Assembly (NCBI GenBank): GCA_016795035.1
Contig: JAEUIT010000097.1
Location: 1 to 64,000 of the forward strand
DNA: 64,000 nucleotides
Direction: 5' to 3'
From: Phycisphaerae bacterium
GTDB lineage: Bacteria > Planctomycetota > Phycisphaerae > Phycisphaerales > SM1A02
The notes below the pieces were generated by a model. That model did no database searches and was not told the DNA's origin. It saw only the letters and a list, made by a program, of their open reading frames with translations. The translations under genes and the position numbers were made by a program. Shown piece after piece: positions 45,497 through 54,767 of the stretch (position 1 is the stretch's first letter; each line of letters opens with the position of its first letter).

Positions 45497-46516
45497 CCGC
45501 GGGACTTCGACCAGACGGCACCCTTGCGGCTTCGTCTTGCCCTTCGGATCGCGCGGGTCCACCGGCACCAGGACTTCCTCGCCGTTGAGAAGGTGCCGCG
45601 GGAAGCGCTTCATCAGCGCCTCGACCTCGGGCGCGAAGAGCGTGCTCTTCGAGTCGTAGGCATTTCCGTCGAAGTGGCCGACGGTCACGATGCTCGTGTT
45701 CGTCGTGCCGTCGTGGTGCACCCACGCCTCGTAGCCCTTCGCGCGGAGTTCCTTGCCGTACTTCTCCGCCGCCGTGCGGATCGCCGACGGCGAAAGGCCC
45801 TTGTCGCCGAACGTGCTCCAGGCCGCGACTTGCAGGCTGTAGAGCGGCACGACGTCGGGGAAACGCTCGCGGAGATGGCGGATGTCGAGGGTGCCCGCGC
45901 CTTCGCTGTCGGTGCTCGTGCGCGTGAGCATCGCCATCGCGAACGGGCGCCGGCCTTCCGAGACGATCGCCTTCACTTCCTTGAGCTTGGCTTGAGCGGC
46001 AGGATCGTCGGGACCCTTGAAGCGCCCGACGAGCACCACCGAGCCGCCGCCGACGCGCTCGACGAACGCGTCGCGAAGCTGCGGATAGCGCGCCGCGAGC
46101 CGCTCGCGCATCGCGCGGGCGACCTCGGCATGGTCTTCCTTGGCGAAGCTCGCGACTAGGACCGACCAGGTCGGGGCATCGTCACCGTTCGGATTCGGGG
46201 TCGAGGAGTCGGCGGGCTTCTTCGCGCCGTTGCCCTTGCCGGCCGCGCCGTTCGACGGATCTTTCGGGTCGATGTTGTCGTCGTTCGGGTCCCACAGCTC
46301 CGGTTGCGAGCCGGGCTTGTTGGACGGTTTCGTCGTGGGAGGTTTCGTTGTTGGGGGCTTCGTCGTTGCAGGCGCCTTCGACGGCTGCTTCTCCGGTCGA
46401 CTGGGGAGCTCCGGAAATTGCGCGTGAAGAAGCGAAGTCGCCGCGAGACTCGCCGCGCTTGCGATTACCCATAAGAAAGTCGGCGAGAGGCGTTGCCGGG
46501 CGTTTTTACGAGACAT
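45494..46516 (-). CDS. Exported SPOR-like repeat protein
   Basis: 340 aa. Signal peptide (PTFLWVIASAASLAATSLLHAQF), then a low-complexity linker with TTKPP tandem repeats (about 45-75) and a Pro/Asn/Gly segment. Two SPOR-like segments follow: WSVLVASFAKEDHAEVARAM and SLQVAAWSTFGDKGLSPSAI. These suggest two septal peptidoglycan-binding domains, though the match is by eye. GGAGG nine bases before ATG 46516 fixes the start. The final part (PRHLLNGEEVLVPVDP) is unremarkable. A role in the cell envelope is likely. Confidence 0.65.
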   Translation of the reverse strand: MSRKNARQRLSPTFLWVIASAASLAATSLLHAQFPELPSRPEKQPSKAPATTKPPTTKPPTTKPSNKPGSQPELWDPNDDNIDPKDPSNGAAGKGNGAKKPADSSTPNPNGDDAPTWSVLVASFAKEDHAEVARAMRERLAARYPQLRDAFVERVGGGSVVLVGRFKGPDDPAAQAKLKEVKAIVSEGRRPFAMAMLTRTSTDSEGAGTLDIRHLRERFPDVVPLYSLQVAAWSTFGDKGLSPSAIRTAAEKYGKELRAKGYEAWVHHDGTTNTSIVTVGHFDGNAYDSKSTLFAPEVEALMKRFPRHLLNGEEVLVPVDPRDPKGKTKPQGCRLVEVPR

Positions 46517-46767
46517 CGAAAGCTGCCTCCGATTCATCGGGTCGCTGGGTTCGAGCATCAATCCACGGGCCGTTCACAACTCACGACAGCCGCGAGAGTT
46601 GCGGGCTAGCGCGCGGCGAACGCAATCTTCAAGCGTTCACCGGGCAAGCGCCGATGGTTGTGCCCGGGTAGGACACCCTGACTCAGTCGCGATCGGCTGA
46701 GCCACCAACCGCTGTCGGCACTCACGCCAGACTCGGCGCCAGGACGGTAAAGAAGTTCCCTTTCAGA

Positions 46768-46803
46768 CCGCGCGGCCATTCTACGATTGGGCCGCGCGGG
46801 GAG
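46768..46803 (+). promoter_or_regulatory. Hairpin and promoter region of the FlgM-like gene
   Basis: CCGCGCGGCC (46768-46777) pairs perfectly with GGCCGCGCGG (46790-46799). The 12-base loop holds TACGAT, a candidate -10. The ribosome-binding site GGGGAG (46798-46803) touches the stem and lies nine bases before ATG 46813, so folding of a longer transcript could hide it. The rest of 46517-46767 has no gene. Confidence 0.45.
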
Positions 46804-46812
46804 TATCGCTCC

Positions 46813-47160
46813 ATGCCTGACATCGGCAATATCGGTTACTCGTCTGGTTCTGGTGGCGCTGGCCCCATTGCACGCTCGTCGCTCGACACGACGGCGCGAA
46901 CGCGGCAGACGGCCACAACGTCCACCTCGGCGCGGGTCGATCGGACCGATCGCGTCGAACTCTCGGATCACGCCAAGTGGCTCGATGTCCTCCGCAACCT
47001 CCCGCCCGTTCGGGCCGAGAAGGTCGCGACGATCAAGGCGGCGATCGAAGCCGGCACCTATGAGACGGAAGACAAGCTGAACGTCGCCCTCGATCGCCTG
47101 CTCGAAGAGATCGGCGACGAGACGGACGGCGGATCGGCTGGTCCGAACGAAGGCTCGTAA
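46813..47160 (+). CDS. flgM: FlgM-like anti-sigma factor
   Basis: 115 aa. A disordered Ser/Thr/Arg head, then the FlgM signature DRVELSDHAKWLDVLRNL and RAEKVATIKAAIEAGTYETE, with DKLNVALDRLLEEIG. FlgM holds sigma-28 inactive until the flagellar hook is complete. It indicates a flagellated organism. No other flagellar gene in the window. A strong terminator follows. Confidence 0.88.
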   Translation: MPDIGNIGYSSGSGGAGPIARSSLDTTARTRQTATTSTSARVDRTDRVELSDHAKWLDVLRNLPPVRAEKVATIKAAIEAGTYETEDKLNVALDRLLEEIGDETDGGSAGPNEGS

Positions 47161-47190
47161 CCGACGCATCGCTCACTCGTCGGAGTCACT

Positions 47191-47234
47191 CGCGGCTGTC
47201 GAAGGCTTCCCTTCGGCAGCCGCGTGCTTTTTGG
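47191..47234 (+). terminator. Rho-independent terminator of the flgM-like gene
   Basis: CGCGGCTGTCGAAGG and CCTTCGGCAGCCGCG form a long stem around CTTC, followed by TGCTTTTT. Confidence 0.88.
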
Positions 47235-47270
47235 ACTCCAACCGATCACACTCCGTTCGTGGTTCGACGA

Positions 47271-50200
47271 ATGACCCTCGGACGTGTGGCCGGACTCGCA
47301 CTCGTGGTTGGGGCGCTCGGAGCATTCGTTCCGCTCGCCGACGCGCAGGTCGCGCCCCCTGCGGCGATGCGTCCGGCGGAAAGCGGGCCGCAGGCGATTC
47401 TCGGCGCGACCGTGATCCCCGCGCCCGACGCGCAACCGATCCCGAACGCGATCGTCCTGATCCGCGACGGTCGCATCGAACGCGTCGCGTCGGCCGCCGA
47501 TCTCGGCCAGCGCGCGCCCGCCGGCTATCGCGTGTGGAACGCCGAAGGGCTCACGCTCTATCCCGGCCTGATCGAGACGGCGTACGTCGTCGACTCGAAC
47601 GCCGCGGCCCAGCGCGCCGCCTCGGGCGCCGGTGCGCATTGGAATCGCCGCGTGATTCCGCAGGTCGGGCCCGAAGATCTCGAGCCGCTCAAGCCCGATG
47701 CGATCTCCGCGTTGCACAAGCTCGGGTTCACGACCGCACAGGTCCTTCCCGAAGACGGCCTCTTCCGCGGGCGCGGGTCGGTGCTCCTTCTCGACACCGA
47801 TCCCGGCTACGCGAAGGCGCTCGTGCCGGAGTCGGCGCTCTTCGTGGGATTCGACCTGCAACGCGGAGTGGAGGGCGAACCGCTCGGCACGGCGTATCCG
47901 TCGTCGCTCATGGGCGCGATCGCGCTCGAGCGGCAGACGTTCCTCGACGCCCGCTGGCACGCCGCGCAGACCCGCGCCTGGGCCGAGCGTCCTGACCGCG
48001 CCGCCCCGCCGATCGACGCCCGCGCGCTCGACGCGCTTCTCCCCTACGTCGGCCGCGCCGGCCCTGGCATGGTCGTCTTCGACGCGCCGAACGAGCGCGA
48101 CTTGGTGAGGCAACTCCGCGTGGCCGACGAGTTTGACCTGAAGGCGGCGTTCCTCGGCACCGGTACCGAGTTCCGCCGCGCGAAGCAGTTCGACGGCCAG
48201 ACCGTGATCGTGCCGCCGCGCTTCCCGCGCACGCCCGACGTCTCGAGCCCGGCGAAGACCGATTCGCTGACGCTGTACGACCTGCGCACGTGGCGTTACG
48301 CGCCGACGAACGCGGCTCGGCTCGAACGGGCCGGCGCCGACGTCGTCCTCACGAGCGCGAAGCTCGAGGATCGCGGCGACTTCCGCAAGCATGTGCGCAC
48401 CGCCATCCAGCACGGCTGGTCGCCGTCGGCGGCGCTTGCCGCGCTCACGACGCGCCCCGCGCGGCTCCTCGGATGCGACGCCACGCTCGGCACGATCGCG
48501 CCGGGCAAGATCGCGAATCTCGTCCTCGTCAACGGAACGCTCTTCGGCGACGACCGCTCCGAGCCGGGCGCGGTGCGCGCCGTGTGGGTCGCGGGCCGGC
48601 GTCACGAGGTCGAGCCGGCGCCGCTCTTCCCGATCGACGGCCCGTGCGTACTCACCGTTGCAGGCGGACCGTCGCGAGAGGCCCGCCTCGATCTCGCCGA
48701 CTCGACGTTGCAGGTGAAGATCGACGCCGAGCGCGTCGTCACCGTGCGCCGCGTGGCCATCGATCGCGACCGATTCACCGCGACGTTCGACGGCGCGATC
48801 CTCGGGCGCGACGGCTCGTGGCGCGCGAGCGGCGTCGGGGTCGGAGGCGCCGTCGAAGGCACCGCCATCGGCGACGACGGCACGACCCTCACCTTCCGCA
48901 TCGAGCGGGGAAACTCGAGTCTCCCTGCCGCGCCGGTCGAGGCGCCGAACGCCGAGCTTCTCGCCGCGAAACGCACGCTCGCCGACGACCCGCTGCCCTT
49001 CCCCTTCGGCGACCACGGGCTTGCCGAGGCGCCCAAGCCCGAGACGGTCCTCGTGCGCAACGCGACGATCTGGACCTCGTCCGACCGCGGCATTCTCGAG
49101 GGAGCCGATCTCCTCGTTGCAGGCGGCAAGATCGAGGCGGTCGGCACAGGGCTCGCCGCGCCGGAGGGCGCGCGGGTGATCGACGCCGCGGGCCGACACG
49201 TCACCCCCGGCCTCATCGACTGCCACAGCCACACGGGGATCGACGGCGGCGTGAACGAAGGCACGCACGCGAATAGCGCCGAGTGCCGCATCGGCGATGT
49301 CGTCAATCCCGAGGACGTCGGCTGGTACCGCGAGCTTGCGGGCGGTCTCACCGTGGCGAACCAGCTGCACGGATCGTCGAATCCGATCGGCGGCCAGAAC
49401 AGCGTCGTGAAGCTGCGCTGGGGCGAGGACGAGCGCGCATTCCCGATCAAGGGCGCGATCCCCGGCATCAAGTTCGCGCTCGGCGAGAACGTGGTGCGCA
49501 CCCGCGGCCGCTACCCCGACACGCGCATGGGGGTCGAGACCTTCATCCGCGACGCCTTCGAGGCCGCGCGGCGCTACGACTCGCTCAAGACCGACGACAC
49601 GCGCCGCCCCGACCTCGAGCTCGAGACGCTCGCCGAGATCCTTCGCGGCGAGCGCATCATCCACTGCCACTCGTATCGCCAAGACGAGATCCTCATGCTG
49701 ATCCGCCTCGCGGACTCGCTCGGATTCCGCATCGGCACCTTCCAGCACGTCCTCGAGGGCTTCAAGGTCGCCGACGAGATCGCGAAGCACGGCGCCGGCG
49801 CGAGCTCCTTCAGCGACTGGTGGGCGTACAAGATGGAAGTCATGGACGCGATCCCCTGGAACGGCGCGATCCTCGACAAGATCGGCGTCGTCACGAGCTT
49901 CAACTCCGATTCGGGCGAGCTCGCGCGGCGCATGAACATGGAGGCGGCGAAGGCGGTGCGCTACGGCGGACTCGAGCCGCACGAGGCGCTCGCGTTCGTC
50001 ACGATCAATCCTGCGAAGCAGCTCCGTATCGACGCGCGCGTCGGCTCGCTCGAGCCCGGCAAGGACGCCGACTTCGTGATCTGGAGCGCGAATCCGCTGT
50101 CGGTGTACGCACGCGTCGACGAGACCTGGGTCGACGGCGCGCGGCGCTTCGAGCGCACCGAGGACGCGGAGCGGACGGCCCGCGATCTCGTCGAGCGGGA

Positions 50201-50462
50201 GCGGCTCCTCGTCGATGCCGCGGCGATCGCGGACGAGGCACGGCAGAAGGCGCGGCGCGAGCGCGAGAAATCGGACGGCACGACGATCGACGGAAGCGAC
50301 GCGAAGCCCGACGCCTCCGCGAAGCCGCGCCCGTTCCTTCTCGGCCTCCTCGCCGCGCGCGAGGCGGCCTTCATGGAGTTGGTGCGTCGCGGCTACGACC
50401 CCGACGACATGCGACCGGGCGACTGCGGCTGCGAAACGCAACGCATGGGAGGCAACCAGTGA
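47271..50462 (+). CDS. Secreted two-domain amidohydrolase
   Basis: 1063 aa from ATG 47271 (an in-frame GTG at 47259 is less likely). Signal peptide with cleavage near PLADAQ. The first half is an amidohydrolase-like domain whose metal motif is lost: LTLYPGLIETAYVVDS has no HxH. The second half is complete, with VTPGLIDCHSHTG (His near 651 and 653), ECRIGDVVNP, QLHGSSNPIGGQNS, IIHCHSYRQDE, GTFQHVLEG and SFNSDSGEL (Asp near 880). Such fused proteins occur in Planctomycetes; substrate unknown. It overlaps the next gene by four bases (GTGA). Confidence 0.88.
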   Translation: MTLGRVAGLALVVGALGAFVPLADAQVAPPAAMRPAESGPQAILGATVIPAPDAQPIPNAIVLIRDGRIERVASAADLGQRAPAGYRVWNAEGLTLYPGLIETAYVVDSNAAAQRAASGAGAHWNRRVIPQVGPEDLEPLKPDAISALHKLGFTTAQVLPEDGLFRGRGSVLLLDTDPGYAKALVPESALFVGFDLQRGVEGEPLGTAYPSSLMGAIALERQTFLDARWHAAQTRAWAERPDRAAPPIDARALDALLPYVGRAGPGMVVFDAPNERDLVRQLRVADEFDLKAAFLGTGTEFRRAKQFDGQTVIVPPRFPRTPDVSSPAKTDSLTLYDLRTWRYAPTNAARLERAGADVVLTSAKLEDRGDFRKHVRTAIQHGWSPSAALAALTTRPARLLGCDATLGTIAPGKIANLVLVNGTLFGDDRSEPGAVRAVWVAGRRHEVEPAPLFPIDGPCVLTVAGGPSREARLDLADSTLQVKIDAERVVTVRRVAIDRDRFTATFDGAILGRDGSWRASGVGVGGAVEGTAIGDDGTTLTFRIERGNSSLPAAPVEAPNAELLAAKRTLADDPLPFPFGDHGLAEAPKPETVLVRNATIWTSSDRGILEGADLLVAGGKIEAVGTGLAAPEGARVIDAAGRHVTPGLIDCHSHTGIDGGVNEGTHANSAECRIGDVVNPEDVGWYRELAGGLTVANQLHGSSNPIGGQNSVVKLRWGEDERAFPIKGAIPGIKFALGENVVRTRGRYPDTRMGVETFIRDAFEAARRYDSLKTDDTRRPDLELETLAEILRGERIIHCHSYRQDEILMLIRLADSLGFRIGTFQHVLEGFKVADEIAKHGAGASSFSDWWAYKMEVMDAIPWNGAILDKIGVVTSFNSDSGELARRMNMEAAKAVRYGGLEPHEALAFVTINPAKQLRIDARVGSLEPGKDADFVIWSANPLSVYARVDETWVDGARRFERTEDAERTARDLVERERLLVDAAAIADEARQKARREREKSDGTTIDGSDAKPDASAKPRPFLLGLLAAREAAFMELVRRGYDPDDMRPGDCGCETQRMGGNQ

Positions 50463-51823
50463 CAAACGTCCGAAGCCTGCTTCTCTCGGCCCTCGCCCTC
50501 GCCTCGTCCGCGTTCGGCCAATCGGCGCAGATCCCGGCGCCGCCGCAAGAGCGACCGATCCTCCTCGAGCACGCGACGATCCACACCGCAGCGGCCGACG
50601 GCCCGCGCGTGATCGCGAACGGCCACGTCCTCTTCGACAAGGGCGTGATCGTCTCGGTGGGCGAAGGCGTCCCCGCGACGTTGCCCGAGAATGTCCTGCG
50701 CCACGACGCCACCGGCCTCCACGTGGCGCCGGGATTCATCTCGACGATGTCGACGATCGGCCTCGTCGAGACGTTGCAGGTCGTCGCGACCGACGATCGC
50801 AGCGAGACCGGGCAACTCCACCCCGAAGTCGTCGCGGCCACGGCCATCAACCCCGACACCGATCTCTTCCCGGTCGCGCGGGCGGCGGGCGTCCTGCTCT
50901 CGTTGACCGCGCCGACCGGCGGCCTCGTGTCGGGCCGCGCGAGCGCGCTGCGCCTCGACGGCTGGAATCCCGAGACGATCGCGGTCGTGCGCGACGTCGG
51001 CGTCGTCGTGAACTGGCCGCTGGTCGAACCCGTCCAGGCATGGTGGACGACGAAGGGCGTTGACGAACAACGAAAGTCGATCCGCGCGAACCTCGCGATG
51101 CTCGATGACTTCATCAATGACGCCCGCGGCTACATCGTGCAGAAGGCGCGCTTCCCGGAACTGCCGACCGATCAGCGCTTCGAGGCGATGCGCGGCGTGA
51201 TCGTCGAAGGCGATCCGGTCTACGTCACCTGCGGCAGCCGCGGTCAGATCGAGTCGGCGATCGCGTGGGCGTCGCGCCACTCGCTCAAGCCGATCATCGT
51301 CGGCAGCCGCGGCGTCGAGGAGTCGATTCCGCTTCTCAAGCCGATCGCGCTCGGCGTCATCGTCTCGGGCACGCATCGGCTTCCGGGCAACGACTACGAG
51401 TCCTACGACGCCGCGTATCGGCTGCCCGCCAAGTTGCGCGACGCCAAGATCCCGTTCGCCATCGCAACCGGCGGCGAGCCCGCGCACGACCGCAATCTTC
51501 CGCATCACGCCGGCACCGCCGCTGCGTTCGGCCTCACGCCCGACGAAGCCCTCGCCGCGATCACGCGGCAGGCGGCGGAACTGAGCGGCATCGGCGATCG
51601 CTACGGCTCGCTCGCCGCCGGCAAGAGCGCCACGCTGATCGTCACGACCGGTGACCCGCTCGAGATCACGAGCGACGTCCTCCTCGGCTACATCGACGGC
51701 CGCACCATCGACCTCTCGTCGCGGCAGACGCGGCTCTTACGAAAGTACGCCGAGAAGTACCGACAACTCGGCATCGACCTGGCGATCGCGCCGCCGGCCG
51801 TGCCCAGTCCCGACGTCAAGTGA
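50459..51823 (+). CDS. Secreted amidohydrolase-like protein lacking the HxH motif
   Basis: 454 aa from GTG 50459 (SLLLSALALASSAFGQ signal). Composite-domain amidohydrolase fold (ILLEHATIHTAAADGPRVIA, LHVAPGFISTMSTIGLVETL, AAAFGLTPDEALAAITRQAA, YGSLAAGKSATLIVTTGDPL), but the place where HxH should be reads STMSTIG, and later metal ligands are poor. Probably catalytically inactive; perhaps it assists the upstream enzyme. The two genes are translationally coupled. Confidence 0.85.
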   Translation: MTNVRSLLLSALALASSAFGQSAQIPAPPQERPILLEHATIHTAAADGPRVIANGHVLFDKGVIVSVGEGVPATLPENVLRHDATGLHVAPGFISTMSTIGLVETLQVVATDDRSETGQLHPEVVAATAINPDTDLFPVARAAGVLLSLTAPTGGLVSGRASALRLDGWNPETIAVVRDVGVVVNWPLVEPVQAWWTTKGVDEQRKSIRANLAMLDDFINDARGYIVQKARFPELPTDQRFEAMRGVIVEGDPVYVTCGSRGQIESAIAWASRHSLKPIIVGSRGVEESIPLLKPIALGVIVSGTHRLPGNDYESYDAAYRLPAKLRDAKIPFAIATGGEPAHDRNLPHHAGTAAAFGLTPDEALAAITRQAAELSGIGDRYGSLAAGKSATLIVTTGDPLEITSDVLLGYIDGRTIDLSSRQTRLLRKYAEKYRQLGIDLAIAPPAVPSPDVK

Positions 51824-51826
51824 AGG

Positions 51827-52354
51827 TCACCAGGTGACGCTGCCGGTCGCCGTCGGCGCCGCGCCGTCCAAGCCGAAGTAGAAGACGTCGATGCGCACCG
51901 CGCTGCCCGAGGCCGGCGGCTTCGTCCACTCCGGCGTGAGCGTGATGCGGTAGGTGTCGGTGACGTCGTCGAAGAGCGCGGCGTTCTCGGCGCGGGTTCG
52001 CAGCGGCACGGTGAACCGCGTTTCCTGCGGCACCGCCGACGAGCATTGAATTGCGATCACGACGGTGCCGACCGCGCGAGTGCGGCTGCCGTCAGCGTCG
52101 GAGAATTCGAGCCGCACGTCGAGGGAGGGCGGCACCGCATTCGGATTCGCGCGGCTGAGGGGGTGCACGCGCACGGTGGTGGGCCAGAAGAGCCACGCGC
52201 CGGCGTTCGATGCGGAGCCGCGGTCGATCGACTCCTCGTTGGCGATCGCGGACGACGACGTGCGCGTCGTCGCGCAGCCGAGCGTCAGCGCGCCGAGCAG
52301 AGATCCGACCAGACCGAGGAACGCGAGCCGACCGCCGAGTGAGACGAGCCGCAT
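51827..52354 (-). CDS. Lipoprotein of unknown function
   Basis: 175 aa from ATG 52354, with GGAG about nine bases upstream. The N-terminus (RLAFLGLVGSLLGALTLGCA) ends in a lipobox (LTLGC). The body is beta-rich with VRLEFSDADGSRTRAVG and FYFGLDGAAPTATGSVTW; no family recognised. It converges with the amidohydrolase (3-base gap). The following 83-aa gene is on the same strand. Confidence 0.6.
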   Translation of the reverse strand: MRLVSLGGRLAFLGLVGSLLGALTLGCATTRTSSSAIANEESIDRGSASNAGAWLFWPTTVRVHPLSRANPNAVPPSLDVRLEFSDADGSRTRAVGTVVIAIQCSSAVPQETRFTVPLRTRAENAALFDDVTDTYRITLTPEWTKPPASGSAVRIDVFYFGLDGAAPTATGSVTW

Positions 52355-52380
52355 ACGTCGATACTCCAAAGGCAGAACGA

Positions 52381-52632
52381 TCAGACCGGTTCGATGACGC
52401 TGTAGCGATCGAGGTTCAGGATCACGAGTTCGCCGTCATCCTTCTTCACCTCAAGCCGGTCAAGCCAGAGCCTGTCGCCGTGACTGTGGGCGAACCACGA
52501 GCCGGTCTTCGACTGGCGATAGCGAACGATCGTTCCTTCGATGGTCGTAGTCCAAACGCCCTCGACCTGCGGCACCTGTTGGGTGACGCGAACGCGGGTT
52601 CCGGGAGAGAGCGCGACGGATTCGAGCGACAT
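52381..52632 (-). CDS. Small conserved-type protein
   Basis: 83 aa. A small beta-rich protein: SLESVALSPGTRVRVTQQVP, TTIEGTIVRYRQSKTGSWFA, DRLWLDRLEVKKDDGELVIL. It reads like an SH3-like or nucleic-acid-binding barrel found in planctomycete genomes, but I cannot assign a family. No catalytic motif. GAATCT five bases before the ATG only loosely resembles the leaderless -10. Confidence 0.6.
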   Translation of the reverse strand: MSLESVALSPGTRVRVTQQVPQVEGVWTTTIEGTIVRYRQSKTGSWFAHSHGDRLWLDRLEVKKDDGELVILNLDRYSVIEPV

Positions 52633-52754
52633 GGCGGAGATTCAGGAGATCGAGGTTCGCGAAGAGTCAGCGCCCGCGAGACGAGTGCCGCGGACGCGGG
52701 GCAGAGTGTACCCCCCTCATCCGCAATGCCTGGTGCCCAACGCCTGCACGGGTC

Positions 52755-54020
52755 TCACCACGTGAGCGGCTTCGGGCCGATCGTCGCCGTCGTACGGCTC
52801 GTGCGCCACGCGCTTCCGAAGGCCTTCGCGATGTACGCGTTGAGTCGGTCGAGGGTGACCGCGTCGACTTCCGCGGCAAGTTCGGCGAGCGAACGGACCC
52901 GGCCGAGGCGATACCAGTCGCCGGCGGCGGCCGCGGCTCGAGCGCCGGTGCTCTCGCCGCTCATGACGAGCCGGCTCTTGTAGCCCACGACCGCGCGGGC
53001 AAATTCGGGCTCGGTCACGCCGCGTTCGAAGTTCGCGACGACCTCGCTGATGCAATCGACGGTCTCCTGCGCCCTTTCAGGGGTCGACCCGGCGTAGAGC
53101 GCAAGCATGCCTCGGTCGCGGCCCCCCGAGTACCCCGCGCTCACCGAGTAGCAGAGGCCCCGCTTCTCGCGGACCTCCATGAAGAGACGGCTCGACGTGT
53201 CGCCGCCCAAGATGCGCGTGGCGAGACGGAAGAGCGTCGCGTCGGGATCGCGCTCGGGCGGCGCCTTGAAGGCGATGCCGATGTGCGTCTGTGACGACTC
53301 GCTCGTCTCGTGCGTGGTGCCGCCGAGGGGCGGGCGCAACTCGACGGCATCCGTCGACGCGCCGTTCCATCCTTGGAGGAGCTGCTCGCAGGTGGCGCGG
53401 ATCGCATCGGCCTGGACGTCGCCCGCAATGCCGAGGATCGACCCGCGGGGAAGGCACCGCGACGTCCACGCCGTCCGGAGCGTCTCGATCGTGACGGCCT
53501 CGAGCGCCTCGCGGTTGCCGAGGCCGGACCGATTGAAGGGTGGCGGCAGGTGCCGCTCGCGCAGTTGGAGCATGACCCGCTGCTGCGGATCCTCTTGGAG
53601 ACCTTCGATCGCTTGGATCGCCAAGCTCCGAACGGGATCAAGGTGTTCCGCCGGAAGGGCCGGGGCACGGATGATCGACGCCAATAAGGGCAACGCCTCG
53701 AGCAGCCGGTCGCCGAGAAGGGTCGCCGACAGTTGGATGTGGGCCGGTCCGCACGTCACCGACCGCTGCACGCCCAGGCGGTCGAGGGCGTCACTCAGTT
53801 GCCGACTCGACAGGTCGCCCGCTCCGCGCAGGACGAGTTCCGAGAGAAGGACGGACTGCCCGTCGCCAGCCTCGCCCTCGGGATCGCTGGCGTTGCCGAC
53901 CGGCACGAGCCAGCAGATCGCGACCGACCGCACGTTCTCCGCGCGCTCGACGAGGAGCGGCATTCCGCACGACAGCGTGAACGTGCGGAGGTCCTGTTCG
54001 ACGGCGACGGAGGTCGGCAT
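52755..54020 (-). CDS. M16-family peptidase homologue without the zinc motif
   Basis: 421 aa. M16B-like fold: TFTLSCGMPLLVERAENVRS, GSILGIAGDVQADAIRA, LFMEVREKRGLCYSVSAGYS and EPEFARAVVGYKSRLVMSGE. Where active M16 enzymes have HxxEH, here the segment is LLSELVLRGAGD, with no histidine. So it is predicted non-catalytic, like the partner subunit of some M16 pairs. No second M16 gene is nearby. ATG 54020 is chosen because a TACATT box lies six bases upstream; an upstream in-frame stretch is not supported. Confidence 0.85.
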   Translation of the reverse strand: MPTSVAVEQDLRTFTLSCGMPLLVERAENVRSVAICWLVPVGNASDPEGEAGDGQSVLLSELVLRGAGDLSSRQLSDALDRLGVQRSVTCGPAHIQLSATLLGDRLLEALPLLASIIRAPALPAEHLDPVRSLAIQAIEGLQEDPQQRVMLQLRERHLPPPFNRSGLGNREALEAVTIETLRTAWTSRCLPRGSILGIAGDVQADAIRATCEQLLQGWNGASTDAVELRPPLGGTTHETSESSQTHIGIAFKAPPERDPDATLFRLATRILGGDTSSRLFMEVREKRGLCYSVSAGYSGGRDRGMLALYAGSTPERAQETVDCISEVVANFERGVTEPEFARAVVGYKSRLVMSGESTGARAAAAAGDWYRLGRVRSLAELAAEVDAVTLDRLNAYIAKAFGSAWRTSRTTATIGPKPLTW

Positions 54021-54026
54021 GGCGTG

Positions 54027-54032
54027 AATGTA
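54027..54032 (-). promoter_or_regulatory. Leaderless-type -10 box of the M16 gene
   Basis: Minus-strand TACATT six bases before ATG 54020. Confidence 0.55.
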
Positions 54033-54193
54033 AACGGTCTGTAGCGGTGGCGCGGATCGCACACCCCGGACAACCCGCGGACTCTGCGGAAGACGGACAA
54101 ACGATGCGAAATCGCGTGGGGCGAATGCGATTCTGTCCATGGATGGATCGTGGCGCGGCAACGACGCCGCGCGACAGCGAGGGCAACGCCCCT

Positions 54194-54742
54194 ATGGGAA
54201 TCTGGCGCTCATGGATCGCTCTTCGTCGGGACAGCCTTCGGCGCATCGTCGCCGACGTGCTGATCGTCGTCGGCCTGAGCGCCATCGGGTTCGCCATCTA
54301 CGACTCGATGCGGCATGACGAGGAGCGGGCGACCGCCATCGCGTCGACCCGGGCGAACGTGCGGGCGATCCAGGCACAACTCGATCTCTACGTTGCCGGC
54401 GAGAGCGTTTCGATCAACGACCAGCGCTTCCCGAACGCGATCTCGGCGGACTGGTTCGACGGCGTTCGCCCGCTGAACACGCTGCTCGGCGTCGATCGCC
54501 CGTGGGTCGAGCTCGCGTCGATCGACGAACTCGCACGCACGCACCCGACCGACGTCACCGTCGGCGGCGGGGACGGCGCCATGTTCTGGTACAACCCCGC
54601 GCGCGGCGTCGTCCGTGCACGCGTCCCGCGCACGCTGACCGACGCCGAGGCCATCCGCATCTACAACGAGGTCAATGAGACCGCCTACGAGGGTCCCATG
54701 ACCGAAACGACGAAGGTCGCCGCCCAGGCGAAGCCGGAGTGA
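54194..54742 (+). CDS. Pseudopilin-like single-pass membrane protein
   Basis: 182 aa. One N-terminal helix (VADVLIVVGLSAIGFAIYDS) followed by a long amphipathic helix and RAIQAQLDLYVAGESVSIND, resembling the alpha1 stem of type II secretion pseudopilins without the usual G|FTLxE cleavage site. The C-terminal globular part (MFWYNPARGVVRARVPRTL) is short. Start uncertain: in-frame ATGs at 54047 and 54122 would lengthen it with an unconvincing head. No operon partner. Confidence 0.55.
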   Translation: MGIWRSWIALRRDSLRRIVADVLIVVGLSAIGFAIYDSMRHDEERATAIASTRANVRAIQAQLDLYVAGESVSINDQRFPNAISADWFDGVRPLNTLLGVDRPWVELASIDELARTHPTDVTVGGGDGAMFWYNPARGVVRARVPRTLTDAEAIRIYNEVNETAYEGPMTETTKVAAQAKPE

Positions 54743-54767
54743 GCGGCACTCCGTCCCCGGTCATTCC

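Noticed and set aside
46562-46767. tRNA or small RNA gene in the flgM upstream gap
   Set aside because: No cloverleaf, no T-loop GTTCRA with matching stems; only short inverted bits.
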